Source: Allobosea sp. LC85
GTDB taxonomy: Bacteria; Pseudomonadota; Alphaproteobacteria; Rhizobiales; Beijerinckiaceae
Length of the DNA stretch: 64,000 bases
Reading direction: 5' to 3'
Assembly: GCF_000735605.1 (NCBI RefSeq)
Contig: NZ_JPKG01000028.1
Coordinates: 124,001-188,000 of the forward strand
Positions 42,093 through 51,977 of this stretch are shown piece after piece (within the stretch, counting starts at the first letter, position 1; every line of letters starts with the position of its first letter). The position numbers were made by a program, and so were the translations under genes. The notes under the pieces are model-generated. The model searched no databases, was not told the DNA's origin, and saw only the letters and a program-made list of their open reading frames with translations.

Positions 42093-43061
42093 ATGAAGTC
42101 GTTGTCGATCGTTGCCGCCCTAGGAACCGTGCTCCTCGTCACCGCAGCGGGCGCCCCGGCCCGTGCCGACTATCCCGACAAACCGATCGAGATGATCGTT
42201 GCCTTCGCCCCCGGCGGCGGCACCGACGTCGCCGCCCGCTCGATTGCCCGCTACATGGAGAAATATCTCGGGCCGGGCGCCCGTATCGGCGTCGTCAACA
42301 AGCCCGGCGCCGGCGGCGAGATCGGCTGGACCTCGGTCGCCCAGGGCAAGGCCGACGGCTACACCATCGGCTTCATCAACGCGCCGGCGATCAACGCCCT
42401 CGTCGTCGAGGGCAAGGCGAAGTTCAGGATGAGCGACTTCCAGCCCGTCGCCAATCTCGTCTACGATCCCGGCGTCCTGGTCGTGCCGAAAAATAGCCCC
42501 TATTCCTCGCTGAAGGACCTGGTCGACGCAGCCAAGAAGGCTTCGGGCGCAGTCGTCATCGGCACCTCGGGCGCGAGCGGCTCCTCGGAGCATATCGCGC
42601 TCCTGAACTTCCAGCGCCTCGCCGATGCCAAATTCACCCCGGCCTTCTTTGGTGGCACGGCGCCGGTGCGTCAGGCCGTGCTCGGAGGCCATGTCCCGGC
42701 CGCGACGATGAATCTCAGCGAGGCGCTGCAGATCGCACGCGAAGGCACCATCAAGGTCATCGGCGTGATGAGCGCCGAGCGCTCGTCCTATTTGCCGGAG
42801 GCACCGACCTTCCGCGAAGGCGGCTATGACGTTGTCGTCGGCGCCTCGCGCGGCATCGCAGCCCCGAAGGGCATCCCGGCCGATGTCATCGCCAAGCTGG
42901 AAAAGGCGATCGACCAGGCGCTGAAGGATCCCGAATATCTCGATGCCGCCAAGAAGGCCGAGATTCCGCTGCAATATCTCGCCTCGTCAGACTTCAAGGC
43001 CTTCCTCGACCGCGCCTCGACCGATCTCGAGGCCACCTGGAAGGCAACGCCATGGAAGTGA
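42093..43061 (+). CDS. tctC: Tripartite tricarboxylate transporter binding protein (TctC/Bug)
   Basis: This 322-residue periplasmic protein has a signal peptide ending near PARAD (about residue 25). It follows the Bug/TctC pattern: YPDKPIEMIVAFAPGGGTDV, then VVNKPGAGGEIGW and KKASGAVVIGTSGASGSS. It captures a carboxylate for the TctAB membrane subunits encoded just downstream, and overlaps tctB by ten bases. AAGGAG precedes the ATG. Confidence 0.92.
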   Translation: MKSLSIVAALGTVLLVTAAGAPARADYPDKPIEMIVAFAPGGGTDVAARSIARYMEKYLGPGARIGVVNKPGAGGEIGWTSVAQGKADGYTIGFINAPAINALVVEGKAKFRMSDFQPVANLVYDPGVLVVPKNSPYSSLKDLVDAAKKASGAVVIGTSGASGSSEHIALLNFQRLADAKFTPAFFGGTAPVRQAVLGGHVPAATMNLSEALQIAREGTIKVIGVMSAERSSYLPEAPTFREGGYDVVVGASRGIAAPKGIPADVIAKLEKAIDQALKDPEYLDAAKKAEIPLQYLASSDFKAFLDRASTDLEATWKATPWK

Positions 43062-43549
43062 CGCCCGAGGCATCCGCCCCACAGGGGCGGTCGCGAAGCC
43101 TCGCGGAAATCGGATTCGCCACCATTCTGGTGGCGACCTCCGTCGCGGTGATCACGACTGCCTCGACCTACCCGGCGGAGAGCGCGGCCTACCCGGTCGC
43201 GATCGGCATCGGCATGGCCGTGATCGGCTGCTGGATCGCGTTACGCGAAATCCTGCGACGGCAGCGGGGCAATCCGATGCAAGGCAGTTTCGCCGAGCAC
43301 GCCCCTCGCCTCGCCATCGGTGTCGCGGCGCTTGTCGCCTATTTCGCGGCGGTCAGCCTCATCGGCTTCATCCTGCCGAGCCTCGCACTTTGCGTGTTGC
43401 TGCCGGCCGCCGTCGGTTTCCAGCGCTGGCGCCTCTCGGTCGTCGTCGCCGTGGTCTGCGTGATCTCGATCCTGGCGATCTTCGTCTACGCGCTTGAACG
43501 CCCGATCCCGCCGGACGTCCTCTCCCCATATCTGGGACGGCTCAAATGA
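43052..43549 (+). CDS. tctB: Tripartite tricarboxylate transporter small permease (TctB)
   Basis: This 165-residue inner-membrane protein has four hydrophobic segments (about residues 18-38, 42-62, 88-112 and 122-152) as expected for TctB. It overlaps tctC upstream and tctA downstream (ATGA), so the three transporter genes are coupled. TctB sequences are poorly conserved; context supports the call. Confidence 0.88.
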   Translation: MEVTPEASAPQGRSRSLAEIGFATILVATSVAVITTASTYPAESAAYPVAIGIGMAVIGCWIALREILRRQRGNPMQGSFAEHAPRLAIGVAALVAYFAAVSLIGFILPSLALCVLLPAAVGFQRWRLSVVVAVVCVISILAIFVYALERPIPPDVLSPYLGRLK

Positions 43550-45063
43550 TCGACGCCCTCCTCCACGCCGTTCCGCTTGTCTTCGCTCCGATGAACATCC
43601 TTGCGATGTTCATCGGCCTGATCGCCGGTCTGATCGTCGGCTGCCTGCCGGGTCTGACCGTCGTCACCGGCCTTGCGGTGCTGATCCCGCTCACCTTCGG
43701 GCTCGATCCGATGTTCGCACTCGGCATGATGGCCGGCATGTATAATGGCGGTTCCTATGGCGGCGCCATTCCGGCCATCCTGATGCGGGTACCGGGCACG
43801 CCGGCTTCTGTCGCGACCGTGCTCGACGGCTACAAGATGACCCAGAAGGGCCAGGCAGCCTACGCGCTTCAGGTGGCGCTTCTGTCCGGCGTCATCGGCA
43901 GCGTCCTGTCCTCGATCTCGCTCATCCTGCTCTCGCCGCCGCTGGTCTCCTTCAGCCTGATGTTCGGGCCGATCGAGTATTTCTGGCTCGGCATCCTTGG
44001 CCTTGCGACGGTCTCCTCGCTGCTCGGCGACGATCTGCCCAAGGGGCTCATCGCGTGCGGCATCGGCCTGCTGATCGGCGCCGTCGGCCAGGATATCTCG
44101 AATGGCACCGAGCGCTTCACCTTCGGCCAGCTCGACCTGCTCGACGGCTTCAGCGCCATTGTGCTGCTCACCGGGCTTTTCGCTGTCCCGCCCGTGCTGC
44201 AGATTGTCGAAGAAGCGGTGAAGACCGGCATGAGCGGCGACAAGCTCAAACTGCACCGCCAGGGCTCGGCGCTCAGCCAATGGCGCTTCTTCACGCCGGT
44301 CTGGATCCGCAGCTCGATCATCGGCATCATCATCGGCATCCTGCCGGGCGCGGGTGGCAGCATGTCGTCCTTCCTCGCCTATAACGAGGCCAAGCGCGTC
44401 GCCCGCAATCCGGAGACCTTTGGCCATGGCAATCCGGAAGGCGTCGCAGCCTCCGAATGCGGCAACGGCGCTGACAACGCCGCGTCCCTGATCCCGGCGC
44501 TGGCGCTTGGCATTCCGGGCTCGGGCGTCGCCGCGGTCATCCTCGGCGGCCTGCTCGTGCACGGCCTTAGGCCGGGCCCGCAGCTCTTTCGCGAGCATCC
44601 GGACATCGTCTACGGCTTCATGCTGCAATTCCTGGTGACGTCGTTGCTGCTCGCCATCGTCGGCGGTCTCGCGGCAACGCGGATCTTCGGCCAGGTGCTG
44701 CGGCTGCCGCGCATCGTGCTCGCGCCGGTGATCCTGCTTTTCGTCACCGTCGGCGTCTATTCGGTCAACAACTCGCTGTTCGACCTCTGGGTGCTGCTGG
44801 GCGTCGGGCTGATCGGCTATGTGCTGGAGCGACTCGATTATCCCAGTGCCCCGATCGTGCTCGGCCTGCTGCTCGGCCCGATGGTCGAGAGCCAGCTCCG
44901 GCTCGCCTTGACCATCTCCGGCGGCAAGACGACGGCGCTGCTCTCGACCCCGATCGCCGTGACGCTAGCCCTGCTCAGCGCCGCCATCCTGCTGACTCCG
45001 GCTTGGCGGTTGTGGCGCGAGCGCGGCAAGACACCCGTCGTCGAGGGAGCGGCAGGCCGTTAG
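43546..45063 (+). CDS. tctA: Tripartite tricarboxylate transporter large permease (TctA)
   Basis: This 505-residue inner-membrane protein has about 11 membrane spans and the TctA motifs GLIVGCLPGLTVVTGLAVLIP, YNGGSYGGAIPAILMRVPGTPAS and NPEGVAASECGNGADNAAS. It moves the solute bound by TctC, probably with sodium or protons. It is the last gene of the LysR cluster; a strong hairpin follows 21 bases after its stop. Confidence 0.94.
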   Translation: MIDALLHAVPLVFAPMNILAMFIGLIAGLIVGCLPGLTVVTGLAVLIPLTFGLDPMFALGMMAGMYNGGSYGGAIPAILMRVPGTPASVATVLDGYKMTQKGQAAYALQVALLSGVIGSVLSSISLILLSPPLVSFSLMFGPIEYFWLGILGLATVSSLLGDDLPKGLIACGIGLLIGAVGQDISNGTERFTFGQLDLLDGFSAIVLLTGLFAVPPVLQIVEEAVKTGMSGDKLKLHRQGSALSQWRFFTPVWIRSSIIGIIIGILPGAGGSMSSFLAYNEAKRVARNPETFGHGNPEGVAASECGNGADNAASLIPALALGIPGSGVAAVILGGLLVHGLRPGPQLFREHPDIVYGFMLQFLVTSLLLAIVGGLAATRIFGQVLRLPRIVLAPVILLFVTVGVYSVNNSLFDLWVLLGVGLIGYVLERLDYPSAPIVLGLLLGPMVESQLRLALTISGGKTTALLSTPIAVTLALLSAAILLTPAWRLWRERGKTPVVEGAAGR

Positions 45064-45084
45064 GCGCTCAGCTTCGAGAGTGCC

Positions 45085-45124
45085 AGCGAGCCCGGTTCGG
45101 ATTGAATCCTGAGCCGGGCTCGCT
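45085..45124 (+). terminator. Hairpin after the LysR-tct operon
   Basis: An 11-base perfect stem, AGCGAGCCCGG (45085-45095) with CCGGGCTCGCT (45114-45124), lies just after tctA. It is extended by GTGCC (45080-45084) and GGCAC (45127-45131) across small bulges. There is no long T-run, but the position and strength suit a transcription terminator. Confidence 0.75.
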
Positions 45125-45334
45125 TCGGCACGGATGTGACCGCGCTGACGAATACCCTGGCATGAGCTCCCTGATCGCGAGGCCAGCTCGCCGCCCTTGC
45201 GAGCGCTCAGCCTGCGCCGAATGCGCGCACGTAACCGTGATCGGGGCTTGATCCCGCCCTGGTGTCAGCTTGTAGGAAAGCATTAACCGCGCTTCTTCAC
45301 CTCCTGTCAGCCCTGATCATCCACGCTCCTCCGC

Positions 45335-46387
45335 ATGTCCGCTCGCCAACCCCGCTCGATCCTCGGTCTCGCCGTCGCATTGGCGCTCGGTGCCGTTGCG
45401 CTGACCGGCTGTGTCAGCGGCGAAGGCGACACGCGCCATCTCCAGCCCCTGCCGGCGCGTCTGGTCGCCGAGATGTCGGGCAAGGGCATGACGCAGGCCG
45501 ATCCGATTCTGGTGCGCCTCTTCAAGCAGGAAAGCGAACTCGAAGTCTGGAAGCGGGATCGCAGCGGACAGTACGCGTTGCTCAAGACCTATCCGATGTG
45601 CCGCTGGTCAGGGCAGCTCGGACCCAAGAAACGCGAGGGCGACCGGCAGGCTCCGGAAGGGTTCTATACCGTCACCGCAGACCTGATGAATCCGCGCTCG
45701 CAGTTCTACCTTTCCTTCAATCTCGGCTACCCCAACGCTCTCGAGCAGGCGCAGGGCTATACGGGCTCGGCCTTGATGGTGCATGGCGCCTGCACCTCGG
45801 CCGGCTGCTACGCCATGACGGATGAGGGCGTCACCGAGATCTACGGCCTGGCGCGCGAGGCCTTTGCAGGCGGACAGCGCAGCTTCCAGGTCCAGGCGCT
45901 GCCCTTCCGCATGACGCCGCAGAACATGGCCCGGCATCGCAACAACCCGAACATCGCCTTCTGGCGCAATCTCAAGGAAGGCTCCGACCATTTCGAGGCG
46001 ACAAGACAGCCGCCGGCGCTCGCCGCCTGTGGCCGCCGCTATGTCTTCAATCCCAGCGGGGGATCGGGCCCTTTCAGCCCCGACGCGCCCTGCCCTGCCT
46101 ATGAGGTCGAGCCGAACTTTGCGGCGCTCGTGGCGCAGCGTCGGTCCCGCGATGAGCAGCGCTTTGCCGACTTGGTCGGCAGCGGCGTACCGGCGATGAG
46201 CTACGCCTATCTCGATGGCGGCATGCACAAGAGCTTTCGCGGCCTCCTGCAGAAACTGGGGCCGGAACGGATGCAGACCATGGTCGCCGGCAAGGTCGAG
46301 ATCAGCCGGCCGGAAGCAGCGTTGGCGGACCCGTTCAACGGGGGCAATGAAACCGCCGAGACCACGGCGTCTCTCGCCAAACGATAG
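45335..46387 (+). CDS. YafK-like L,D-transpeptidase-fold lipoprotein
   Basis: This 350-residue protein has a lipoprotein signal with lipobox LTGC (Cys near residue 27). The YkuD-type catalytic motif reads MVHGACTSAGCYAMTDEG, giving catalytic His and Cys in the SxGC context. The YafK/DpaA group acts on peptidoglycan meso-diaminopimelate bonds, including release of Braun lipoprotein. The C-terminal 100 residues are an extra region of unknown role. It stands alone, before a SCO gene. Confidence 0.85.
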   Translation: MSARQPRSILGLAVALALGAVALTGCVSGEGDTRHLQPLPARLVAEMSGKGMTQADPILVRLFKQESELEVWKRDRSGQYALLKTYPMCRWSGQLGPKKREGDRQAPEGFYTVTADLMNPRSQFYLSFNLGYPNALEQAQGYTGSALMVHGACTSAGCYAMTDEGVTEIYGLAREAFAGGQRSFQVQALPFRMTPQNMARHRNNPNIAFWRNLKEGSDHFEATRQPPALAACGRRYVFNPSGGSGPFSPDAPCPAYEVEPNFAALVAQRRSRDEQRFADLVGSGVPAMSYAYLDGGMHKSFRGLLQKLGPERMQTMVAGKVEISRPEAALADPFNGGNETAETTASLAKR

Positions 46388-46419
46388 CCCGGCGAACGCC
46401 GACGAGCCCGACATCAAGC

Positions 46420-47040
46420 ATGCAAGTCCTCAAATTCATTCGCTACGGCGCCTGGCTCCTGGTCGGCGTCATCACCTTCGTCAGTGCCGCGATCCTGCTG
46501 GGCTGGTGGCAGGTCGACGGCCCTGGGCGCCCATCGACGGAAACGACGACCGCCCAGGGCGTCCCTCAGGTCGGCGGCCCGTTCACGCTGATCGACCACA
46601 AGGGGAAAGCTGTCACCGACGCCGATTTCCGCGGCAAGCCAGTCGCGGTGTTCTTCGGCTTCACCCACTGCCCGGAGGTCTGCCCCACGACGCTGCTCGA
46701 CATGACCAACTGGCTCGCCAAGCTCGGCCCTGACGCGGACAAGCTGCAGATCCTGTTCATCACGGTCGATCCCGAACGCGACACGCCGGAGCAGTTGGCA
46801 CTCTACCTGCAGTCCTTCGATCCCCGGATCGTCGGTCTCTCCGGCAGCCGCGAGCAGGTCGATGCGGCGATCGGCACCTACAAGGCCTATGCCAAGCGCA
46901 TCCCGACCGAAGGCGGCTACACCATGGACCACACCGCGTCGGTCTACCTGATGGACGCGCAGGGCCGCTTCAAGACCATGATCGACTACCACGAGGATGA
47001 AGCCACCTCGCTCGCCAAGATCAGGCGAGTGCTCGGCTGA
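46420..47040 (+). CDS. SCO family copper chaperone
   Basis: This 206-residue thioredoxin-fold protein has an N-terminal membrane anchor (about residues 8-30). The copper-binding motif is CPEVCP in FFGFTHCPEVCPTTLLDM, and the distal histidine lies in YTMDHTASVYLMD. SCO/SenC proteins load copper or maintain thiols during assembly of cytochrome oxidases. The cbb3 oxidase cluster is 9 kb away, so a link is possible but not shown by context. It follows the YafK-like gene by 32 bases. Confidence 0.92.
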   Translation: MQVLKFIRYGAWLLVGVITFVSAAILLGWWQVDGPGRPSTETTTAQGVPQVGGPFTLIDHKGKAVTDADFRGKPVAVFFGFTHCPEVCPTTLLDMTNWLAKLGPDADKLQILFITVDPERDTPEQLALYLQSFDPRIVGLSGSREQVDAAIGTYKAYAKRIPTEGGYTMDHTASVYLMDAQGRFKTMIDYHEDEATSLAKIRRVLG

Positions 47041-47166
47041 GCGCTTGTCCCTCGACAATCCCAGGGTGCCTGGAAGGCGCGTGATCGGGAGCCGTATCAC
47101 CGAGGCAAATCCCGACCTCTTGCGCTATGCTGCCATCGTTCCGATTCCGCGAAAGCGCCAGCGACC

Positions 47167-47895
47167 ATGTCAGACAGCGACAGCCAGGACAGCGTCATCA
47201 CGACGGGCCTGACCGTCCGGCTTTACGATGCGCTTTCACAGGCCATCGTTGCCGGTGAGCTTGCTCCCGGCGAGAAGCTGAGCGAACCCGTCATCGCGCG
47301 GCGCTATGGTGCCAGCCGGGCACCTGTGCGCGAGGCGATCCGCCGCCTCCAGGAGCGTGGCCTCGTCACCTATGTCGCCAATCAGGGCGTGCGCGTCGCC
47401 GAGCCCAGCGCCGCGGAATTCCTCGCGCTGCTCGATGTGCGCGAAGCCACCGAGGGCATGGCCGCCCGCCTCGCCGCCGTGAATATGAGCGATGCGGAGA
47501 TCAGGGCGCTCGAAGATCTGGTTGCCGGCCATCGCGACGAGATCGAGCGCAACCCGCTCGGCGCCTATCTGCAGGACGAGCCGGAGGCGGATTTCCATCG
47601 GCGCATCGCCAATGGCAGCGGCAATCCGATTCTCGCCGAATTGCTCTGCGAGCAGTTCTATCCGCGCCTGCGCCTGTGCCGGCGCCTGCATTCGACCGTT
47701 CGGGGACGCGGACGCGAGGCCTGGCGCGAACATGTGCGCATCACGGAAGCGATCAGCCATCGCGACGGCGAGTTGGCGGAGATCCTGATGCGGCGCCACA
47801 TCCGCGCCGCCAGGACAGCCTTGCAGGCGGCGCTGTCCACCGTCGAGGCGATCAGGCCGGTAAAACGCCGCGCCGGCTCCGGCGAAGGCGAATAG
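47167..47895 (+). CDS. GntR family regulator (FCD subfamily)
   Basis: This 242-residue regulator has a winged helix (LSEPVIARRYGASRAPVREAI, then VTYVANQGVRVAEPS) and an FCD effector domain from about residue 80 with the DFHRRIANGSGNPILAEL segment. It is convergent with the prpDB-tctCBA operon, its stop only four bases from that operon's end. TTGTCGACAA-type palindromes lie ahead of prpD, a typical site for FCD-GntR proteins. I infer it regulates that operon. Confidence 0.88.
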   Translation: MSDSDSQDSVITTGLTVRLYDALSQAIVAGELAPGEKLSEPVIARRYGASRAPVREAIRRLQERGLVTYVANQGVRVAEPSAAEFLALLDVREATEGMAARLAAVNMSDAEIRALEDLVAGHRDEIERNPLGAYLQDEPEADFHRRIANGSGNPILAELLCEQFYPRLRLCRRLHSTVRGRGREAWREHVRITEAISHRDGELAEILMRRHIRAARTALQAALSTVEAIRPVKRRAGSGEGE

Positions 47896-47898
47896 CGC

Positions 47899-49413
47899 TC
47901 AGCCGGCGGAGATGGCGGGCTCGGCCTTCGGCCGCGCCCGAAGCCGGGCCAGGATTGGCGGCACGACCAGCACGAGAAACGCGATCGAGAGCAGCGTCGT
48001 GGCGATTGGCGTGCTGACCAGCACGCCCCAGTCACCCTGGCTGACCGCAAGCGCACGCCGCAGCTGGATTTCGGCCTGCGGCCCGAGGATCAGGCCAATC
48101 AGCACCGGAGCGATCGGGAAATCATAGACCCTTGCCACATAACCGATGAGCCCGAGCCCGCACATCAGCAGCAGGTCCATCCAGGAGGTCGACAGCCCCC
48201 AGACGCCGACCAGCGCGAAGACGACGATGCCGCCATAGATATAGTGCCGCGGGATCAGCAGGAGCCGCACCCAGATGCCGACCAGCGGCAGGTTCAGCAC
48301 GAGCAGGATCAGATTGCCGATATAGAGCGAAGCAATCAGGCCCCAGAGCAGGTCGGGATTGGTCGCAAACAGCATCGGCCCGGGCTGCAGCCCGTAGTTC
48401 TGGAAGGCGGCGAGCAACACCGCGGCCGTCGCCGTCGACGGCAGGCCGAGCGTCAGCAATGGCACCAGAATGCCGGCTGCGGCCGCATTGTTGGCGGCTT
48501 CCGGGCCGGCGACGCCTTCGATCGCACCATGCCCGAACTCCTTCGGATGCTTGCTCAGGCGGCGCTCCAGCGCATAGGACAGGAAGGTCGGGATTTCCGT
48601 GCCGCCGGCCGGCAGTGCGCCGATCGGAAAGCCGATGACGCTGCCGCGCAGCCAAGGCTTCCAGGAGCGCGCCCAGTCCTGCCGTGTCATCCAGCTCCCA
48701 CCCGATAGCGGGTTGATCGCGGCCGGCACCGTACCGCTGCGACTCGCAACGTAGAGTGCCTCGCCGATCGCAAAGAGCGACACCAGCACGACGGTGAAGG
48801 AGACGCCATCGAGCAGCTCGAGCGTTCCGAACACCATGCGGGTCTGCCCGGTCTGGGTGTCGATGCCGATCGTGCCCAGCGCCAGGCCGAAGAACAGAGC
48901 CGTGAAGCCGCGCACCATCGACCGGCCCATCACCACGGCAACCGAGGTGAAGGACAAGACCATCAGGGCAAAATAGTCCTCCGGCCCGAAGACGAAGGCG
49001 AGTTCCGCGATCGCCGGTGCGAGAAAGGTCAGCGCCAACGTGCCGATCGTGCCCGCGACGAAGGAGCCGATCGCCGCTGTCGCCAGCGCAGCCGCGCCGC
49101 GCCCGTTGCGGGCCATGCGATTGCCTTCGAGTGCGGTCATCACCGCCCCGCTTTCGCCGGGCGTGTTGAGCAGGATCGAAGTCGTCGAACCGCCATAGAG
49201 CGCGCCGTAGAGAATGCCGGCGAACATGATGAAGGCCGAGGCGGGAGCGACCTGCGCCGTGACCGGCATCAGCAGCGCAATGGTCAGCGCCGGCCCGATC
49301 CCGGGAAGCACGCCGACCGCGGTGCCGAGCGCGCAACCGATCAGCGCCCAGAACAGGTTCATCGGCTGCAGCGCGACGGCAAATCCCCCGATCAGCTGGC
49401 TCAGGACGTCCAT
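47899..49413 (-). CDS. tctA: Tripartite tricarboxylate transporter large permease (TctA)
   Basis: This 504-residue inner-membrane protein has about 11 spans. TctA signatures include [38 protein letters not shown] and [21 protein letters not shown] chose the ATG at 49413; a TTG four codons upstream is possible. It is the last gene of the prpDB-tct operon. It differs clearly from the TctA at 43546, so the two transporters likely handle different acids. Confidence 0.93.
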   Translation of the reverse strand: MDVLSQLIGGFAVALQPMNLFWALIGCALGTAVGVLPGIGPALTIALLMPVTAQVAPASAFIMFAGILYGALYGGSTTSILLNTPGESGAVMTALEGNRMARNGRGAAALATAAIGSFVAGTIGTLALTFLAPAIAELAFVFGPEDYFALMVLSFTSVAVVMGRSMVRGFTALFFGLALGTIGIDTQTGQTRMVFGTLELLDGVSFTVVLVSLFAIGEALYVASRSGTVPAAINPLSGGSWMTRQDWARSWKPWLRGSVIGFPIGALPAGGTEIPTFLSYALERRLSKHPKEFGHGAIEGVAGPEAANNAAAAGILVPLLTLGLPSTATAAVLLAAFQNYGLQPGPMLFATNPDLLWGLIASLYIGNLILLVLNLPLVGIWVRLLLIPRHYIYGGIVVFALVGVWGLSTSWMDLLLMCGLGLIGYVARVYDFPIAPVLIGLILGPQAEIQLRRALAVSQGDWGVLVSTPIATTLLSIAFLVLVVPPILARLRARPKAEPAISAG

Positions 49414-49417
49414 GGCT

Positions 49418-49909
49418 TCACCCAATCAGCGGCAGGAAGGGGCCAAGGCTGATGCCGAGGCGGGAGAAGCCGAACCACGCAACGCTGCCGAGCACGGCTC
49501 CGACCATGAGGTCGAGCCCGGTCCGGCGCGAGCCGAACGCATGTGTCACCAGCGTGAAGGCGAGCATCGCCGTGAACGGGAAGCCGAGCCAGCGGATGGT
49601 CAGGAGCGGGATGCTCACCCCTGCCAGCGCGAGCAGGAAGGCCGAACGCGACGGCGGAGTGTCCTCCTCCCCCTCCGGAGCCGGGACGAGTTCTCCGCGC
49701 ATCGCCTGGGCGATCAGGATGACCCCAAGGACGGTGAGCCCGATTCCGACGGCCAGGATGATGGCCGCCGGCCCGACCCCGATATAGTTCGTGGTCGAAG
49801 CGATGCTGCGAGCACCGTTAAGCCACAGCGCCCCCATCGCGAGCACGCCGAGCCCCAGCCACCATGGACGGGGCTTGCGGGCATCCTGTCTGCCTGGATT
49901 GACCGACAT
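49418..49909 (-). CDS. tctB: Tripartite tricarboxylate transporter small permease (TctB)
   Basis: This 163-residue membrane protein has four hydrophobic segments, the layout expected for TctB, with a charged loop ([20 protein letters not shown]) in the middle. The ATG at 49909 has GAGGAG ahead of it. It lies between the tctC and tctA genes of the operon. Confidence 0.87.
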   Translation of the reverse strand: MSVNPGRQDARKPRPWWLGLGVLAMGALWLNGARSIASTTNYIGVGPAAIILAVGIGLTVLGVILIAQAMRGELVPAPEGEEDTPPSRSAFLLALAGVSIPLLTIRWLGFPFTAMLAFTLVTHAFGSRRTGLDLMVGAVLGSVAWFGFSRLGISLGPFLPLIG

Positions 49910-49981
49910 CGTTCGGGCTCCTCGAGAACAAGCGTCGGCTACAGCGCGCAACCATCGGTCACGCGCCGATCCGGCAGGCTG

Positions 49982-50932
49982 TCATTTCAGGATGCCGACT
50001 TCCTTGAGCGCGCTCGACCAGCTCGCATCCTCGGCCTTGAGGAAGGCAGCGAACTGGTCGCCCGGGAGATAGGCATCTTCCCAGCCCTGGGTCTTCAGCG
50101 TTTCCTTCCAGACCGGCGTCTGGTGCAGCTTGGCGAAGCGCTCGAGCCAGGTCTTCTTGGCTGCCTCGCTCATGCCCGGCGCGCCGACGAAGCCACGCCA
50201 GTTGCCGATCTCGACCGGAATGCCGGATTCCTTCAGCGTCGGCGCGTTGAGTCCGTCGACACGCGTCGGACCTGAGACCGCGATGATGCGGATGCGGCCA
50301 GTTTCGGCGAACTGGCGGAATTCCGACGCGCCGGAAATCGCAGCCTTGATCTTGCCGCCGCCGAGAGCCGCCAGGATTTCCCCGCCCGAGAAGGACACGA
50401 AATTGATCTTCGCAACCGGAGCTCCGGCATGCTTGGCGAGCAGCGCCAGCATGACATGGTCCGCGCCGCCGGCCGAACCGCCGCCGACCGAGAGCGCGCC
50501 CGGATCGGCCTTCATCGCCGCGATGAAATCCTGCGGCGTCTTGATCGGCGAGTTAGCCGGGACGGCGATCGCGTTGTACTCATTGGTCAGGCGCAGCAGC
50601 GGAGTCGTGTCCTTGAGGGACACAGGCGTTTGATTGGTGATGACGCCGCCGACCATGATGACGCCCGTCACCAGCAGTGCGTTGTCGTCGCCCTTGGAGG
50701 TGCGGACGAATTCGGCAAGCCCGATCGTGCCGGCAGCTCCGCCCTTGTTGGTGAAGGACGCGCCGTCGGTGAAGACCTTCGACTGCGCGAAGGCAGCCAT
50801 CGTGTGGCGGCCGGCACCATCCCAGCCGCCACACGGATTGGCCGGAATCATCACCTTGGCCGGCTCGGCAGCCGCCATGCCCGTGCTCAGGACCAGCGCC
50901 AGCGCGCCAGTCGTCATCAGACGCCTCAACAT
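49982..50932 (-). CDS. tctC: Tripartite tricarboxylate transporter binding protein (TctC)
   Basis: This 316-residue periplasmic protein has a signal peptide (MLRRLMTTGALALVLSTGMA, cleavage near AAAEP) and the Bug-type fold. It carries VMIPANPCGGWDGAGRHTM at the ligand loop, GGSAGGADHVMLALLAKHAG, and a C-terminal PGMSEAAKKTWLERF. The opening AN-PCGGWDGAGR differs from the usual PFxPGGxxD and resembles putative tricarboxylate binders. GGGAGGAAA lies ahead of the ATG. It is preceded by prpB. Confidence 0.9.
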   Translation of the reverse strand: MLRRLMTTGALALVLSTGMAAAEPAKVMIPANPCGGWDGAGRHTMAAFAQSKVFTDGASFTNKGGAAGTIGLAEFVRTSKGDDNALLVTGVIMVGGVITNQTPVSLKDTTPLLRLTNEYNAIAVPANSPIKTPQDFIAAMKADPGALSVGGGSAGGADHVMLALLAKHAGAPVAKINFVSFSGGEILAALGGGKIKAAISGASEFRQFAETGRIRIIAVSGPTRVDGLNAPTLKESGIPVEIGNWRGFVGAPGMSEAAKKTWLERFAKLHQTPVWKETLKTQGWEDAYLPGDQFAAFLKAEDASWSSALKEVGILK

Positions 50933-51038
50933 CTCGTTTCCTCCCGTTGGTTGCCGCCGCCTTGTCTGGCTGGTCGTGTCTTGCCGCGCGACGCGCGGAG
51001 TTTGGTCGCCGGCTTCGCGCCGGCTCGCATACTGGTCG

Positions 51039-51971
51039 TCAGGCGCTCCGCTCGTGCTGCGGCATGGCTTCCGGCGTGATGGTCGCGACGATCGAGGCGT
51101 CGAGCGCCTCGTAGTCATGCAGCCCGATGGTCGCGTAGAGCTCGGCGCGGGTCTGCATCTGCTCGACCATGCCATGAGTGCCGCCATCGCGAGCCAGCGC
51201 AGCGTAAAGCCTCTCCTGCGCCTTGTTGGCGACGCGCAGCGAGGAGACCGGCCAGATCACCATGCGGTAACCCATCGCCTCGAACTCAGAGGCGGTGAAG
51301 AAGGGCGTGCGTCCGAACTCGGTCATGTTGGCAAGCAGCGGCACGCCCGGCACACGACGCGCGAACTCCTTGAACATTTCGGCGGTAGTGAGCGCCTCCG
51401 GGAAAATCGCGTCGGCGCCGGCTTCCAGATAGAGATTTGCGCGCGCGACCGCGCCATCGATGCCCTCGCTCGCCGCGGCATCGGTGCGGGCGATGACATA
51501 GAGATGCCGGCGGGCCTTCACCGCAGCCGCAACCTTTGCCGCCATGTCATGGGCGTCTGCGAGCTTCTTGTCGTTGAGGTGGCCGCATTTCTTCGGCAGC
51601 AACTGGTCTTCGATATGGACCGCACCCGCCCCCGCGTCCTCGAAGGCGCGGACCATGTTCATGACGTTGAGCGCCTCGCCATAACCGGTATCGCCGTCGA
51701 CCAATACTGGCAAACCGCTGGCTCGCGCCACCTGCCGGATGAAGAAGGCAACCTCGTCGACCGTGATGATGCCGAGATCGGGCAGCCCCATCGAAGCCGT
51801 CATGGCAGCGCCGGAGAGATAGAGCGCCTCGAAGCCGGCGGCCTTCGCCTGCAGGGCCGCCATTCCGTTATGGCTGCCGGGCAGCCGGACAATGCCGCGC
51901 TGCCCGACCAGCGCCCGAAAGCGCTCGCCGGCCGGCTGCGAAGGACAATCGGAGGCAACGAGATAGGGCAT
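51039..51971 (-). CDS. prpB: 2-methylisocitrate lyase
   Basis: This 310-residue enzyme of the isocitrate lyase/PEP mutase family splits 2-methylisocitrate to pyruvate and succinate. Landmarks match PrpB: YLSGAAMTASMGLPDLGI, VDGDTGYGEALNV with metal-binding Asp, HIEDQ, the catalytic loop KKCGHLNDKK, and MTEFGRTPFF. In E. coli PrpB the loop is KRCGHR. It lies between prpD and tctC. Dimethylmalate lyase is an alternative, but the neighbouring PrpD favours methylisocitrate. Confidence 0.9.
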   Translation of the reverse strand: MPYLVASDCPSQPAGERFRALVGQRGIVRLPGSHNGMAALQAKAAGFEALYLSGAAMTASMGLPDLGIITVDEVAFFIRQVARASGLPVLVDGDTGYGEALNVMNMVRAFEDAGAGAVHIEDQLLPKKCGHLNDKKLADAHDMAAKVAAAVKARRHLYVIARTDAAASEGIDGAVARANLYLEAGADAIFPEALTTAEMFKEFARRVPGVPLLANMTEFGRTPFFTASEFEAMGYRMVIWPVSSLRVANKAQERLYAALARDGGTHGMVEQMQTRAELYATIGLHDYEALDASIVATITPEAMPQHERSA

Positions 51972-51977
51972 GGGGCC

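Noticed and set aside
47045..47058. TTGTC-N4-GACAA inverted repeat upstream of the gntR gene
   Set aside because: The half-site spacing differs from the TTGTCGACAA sites ahead of prpD, so I did not list it as an operator, though autoregulation remains possible.
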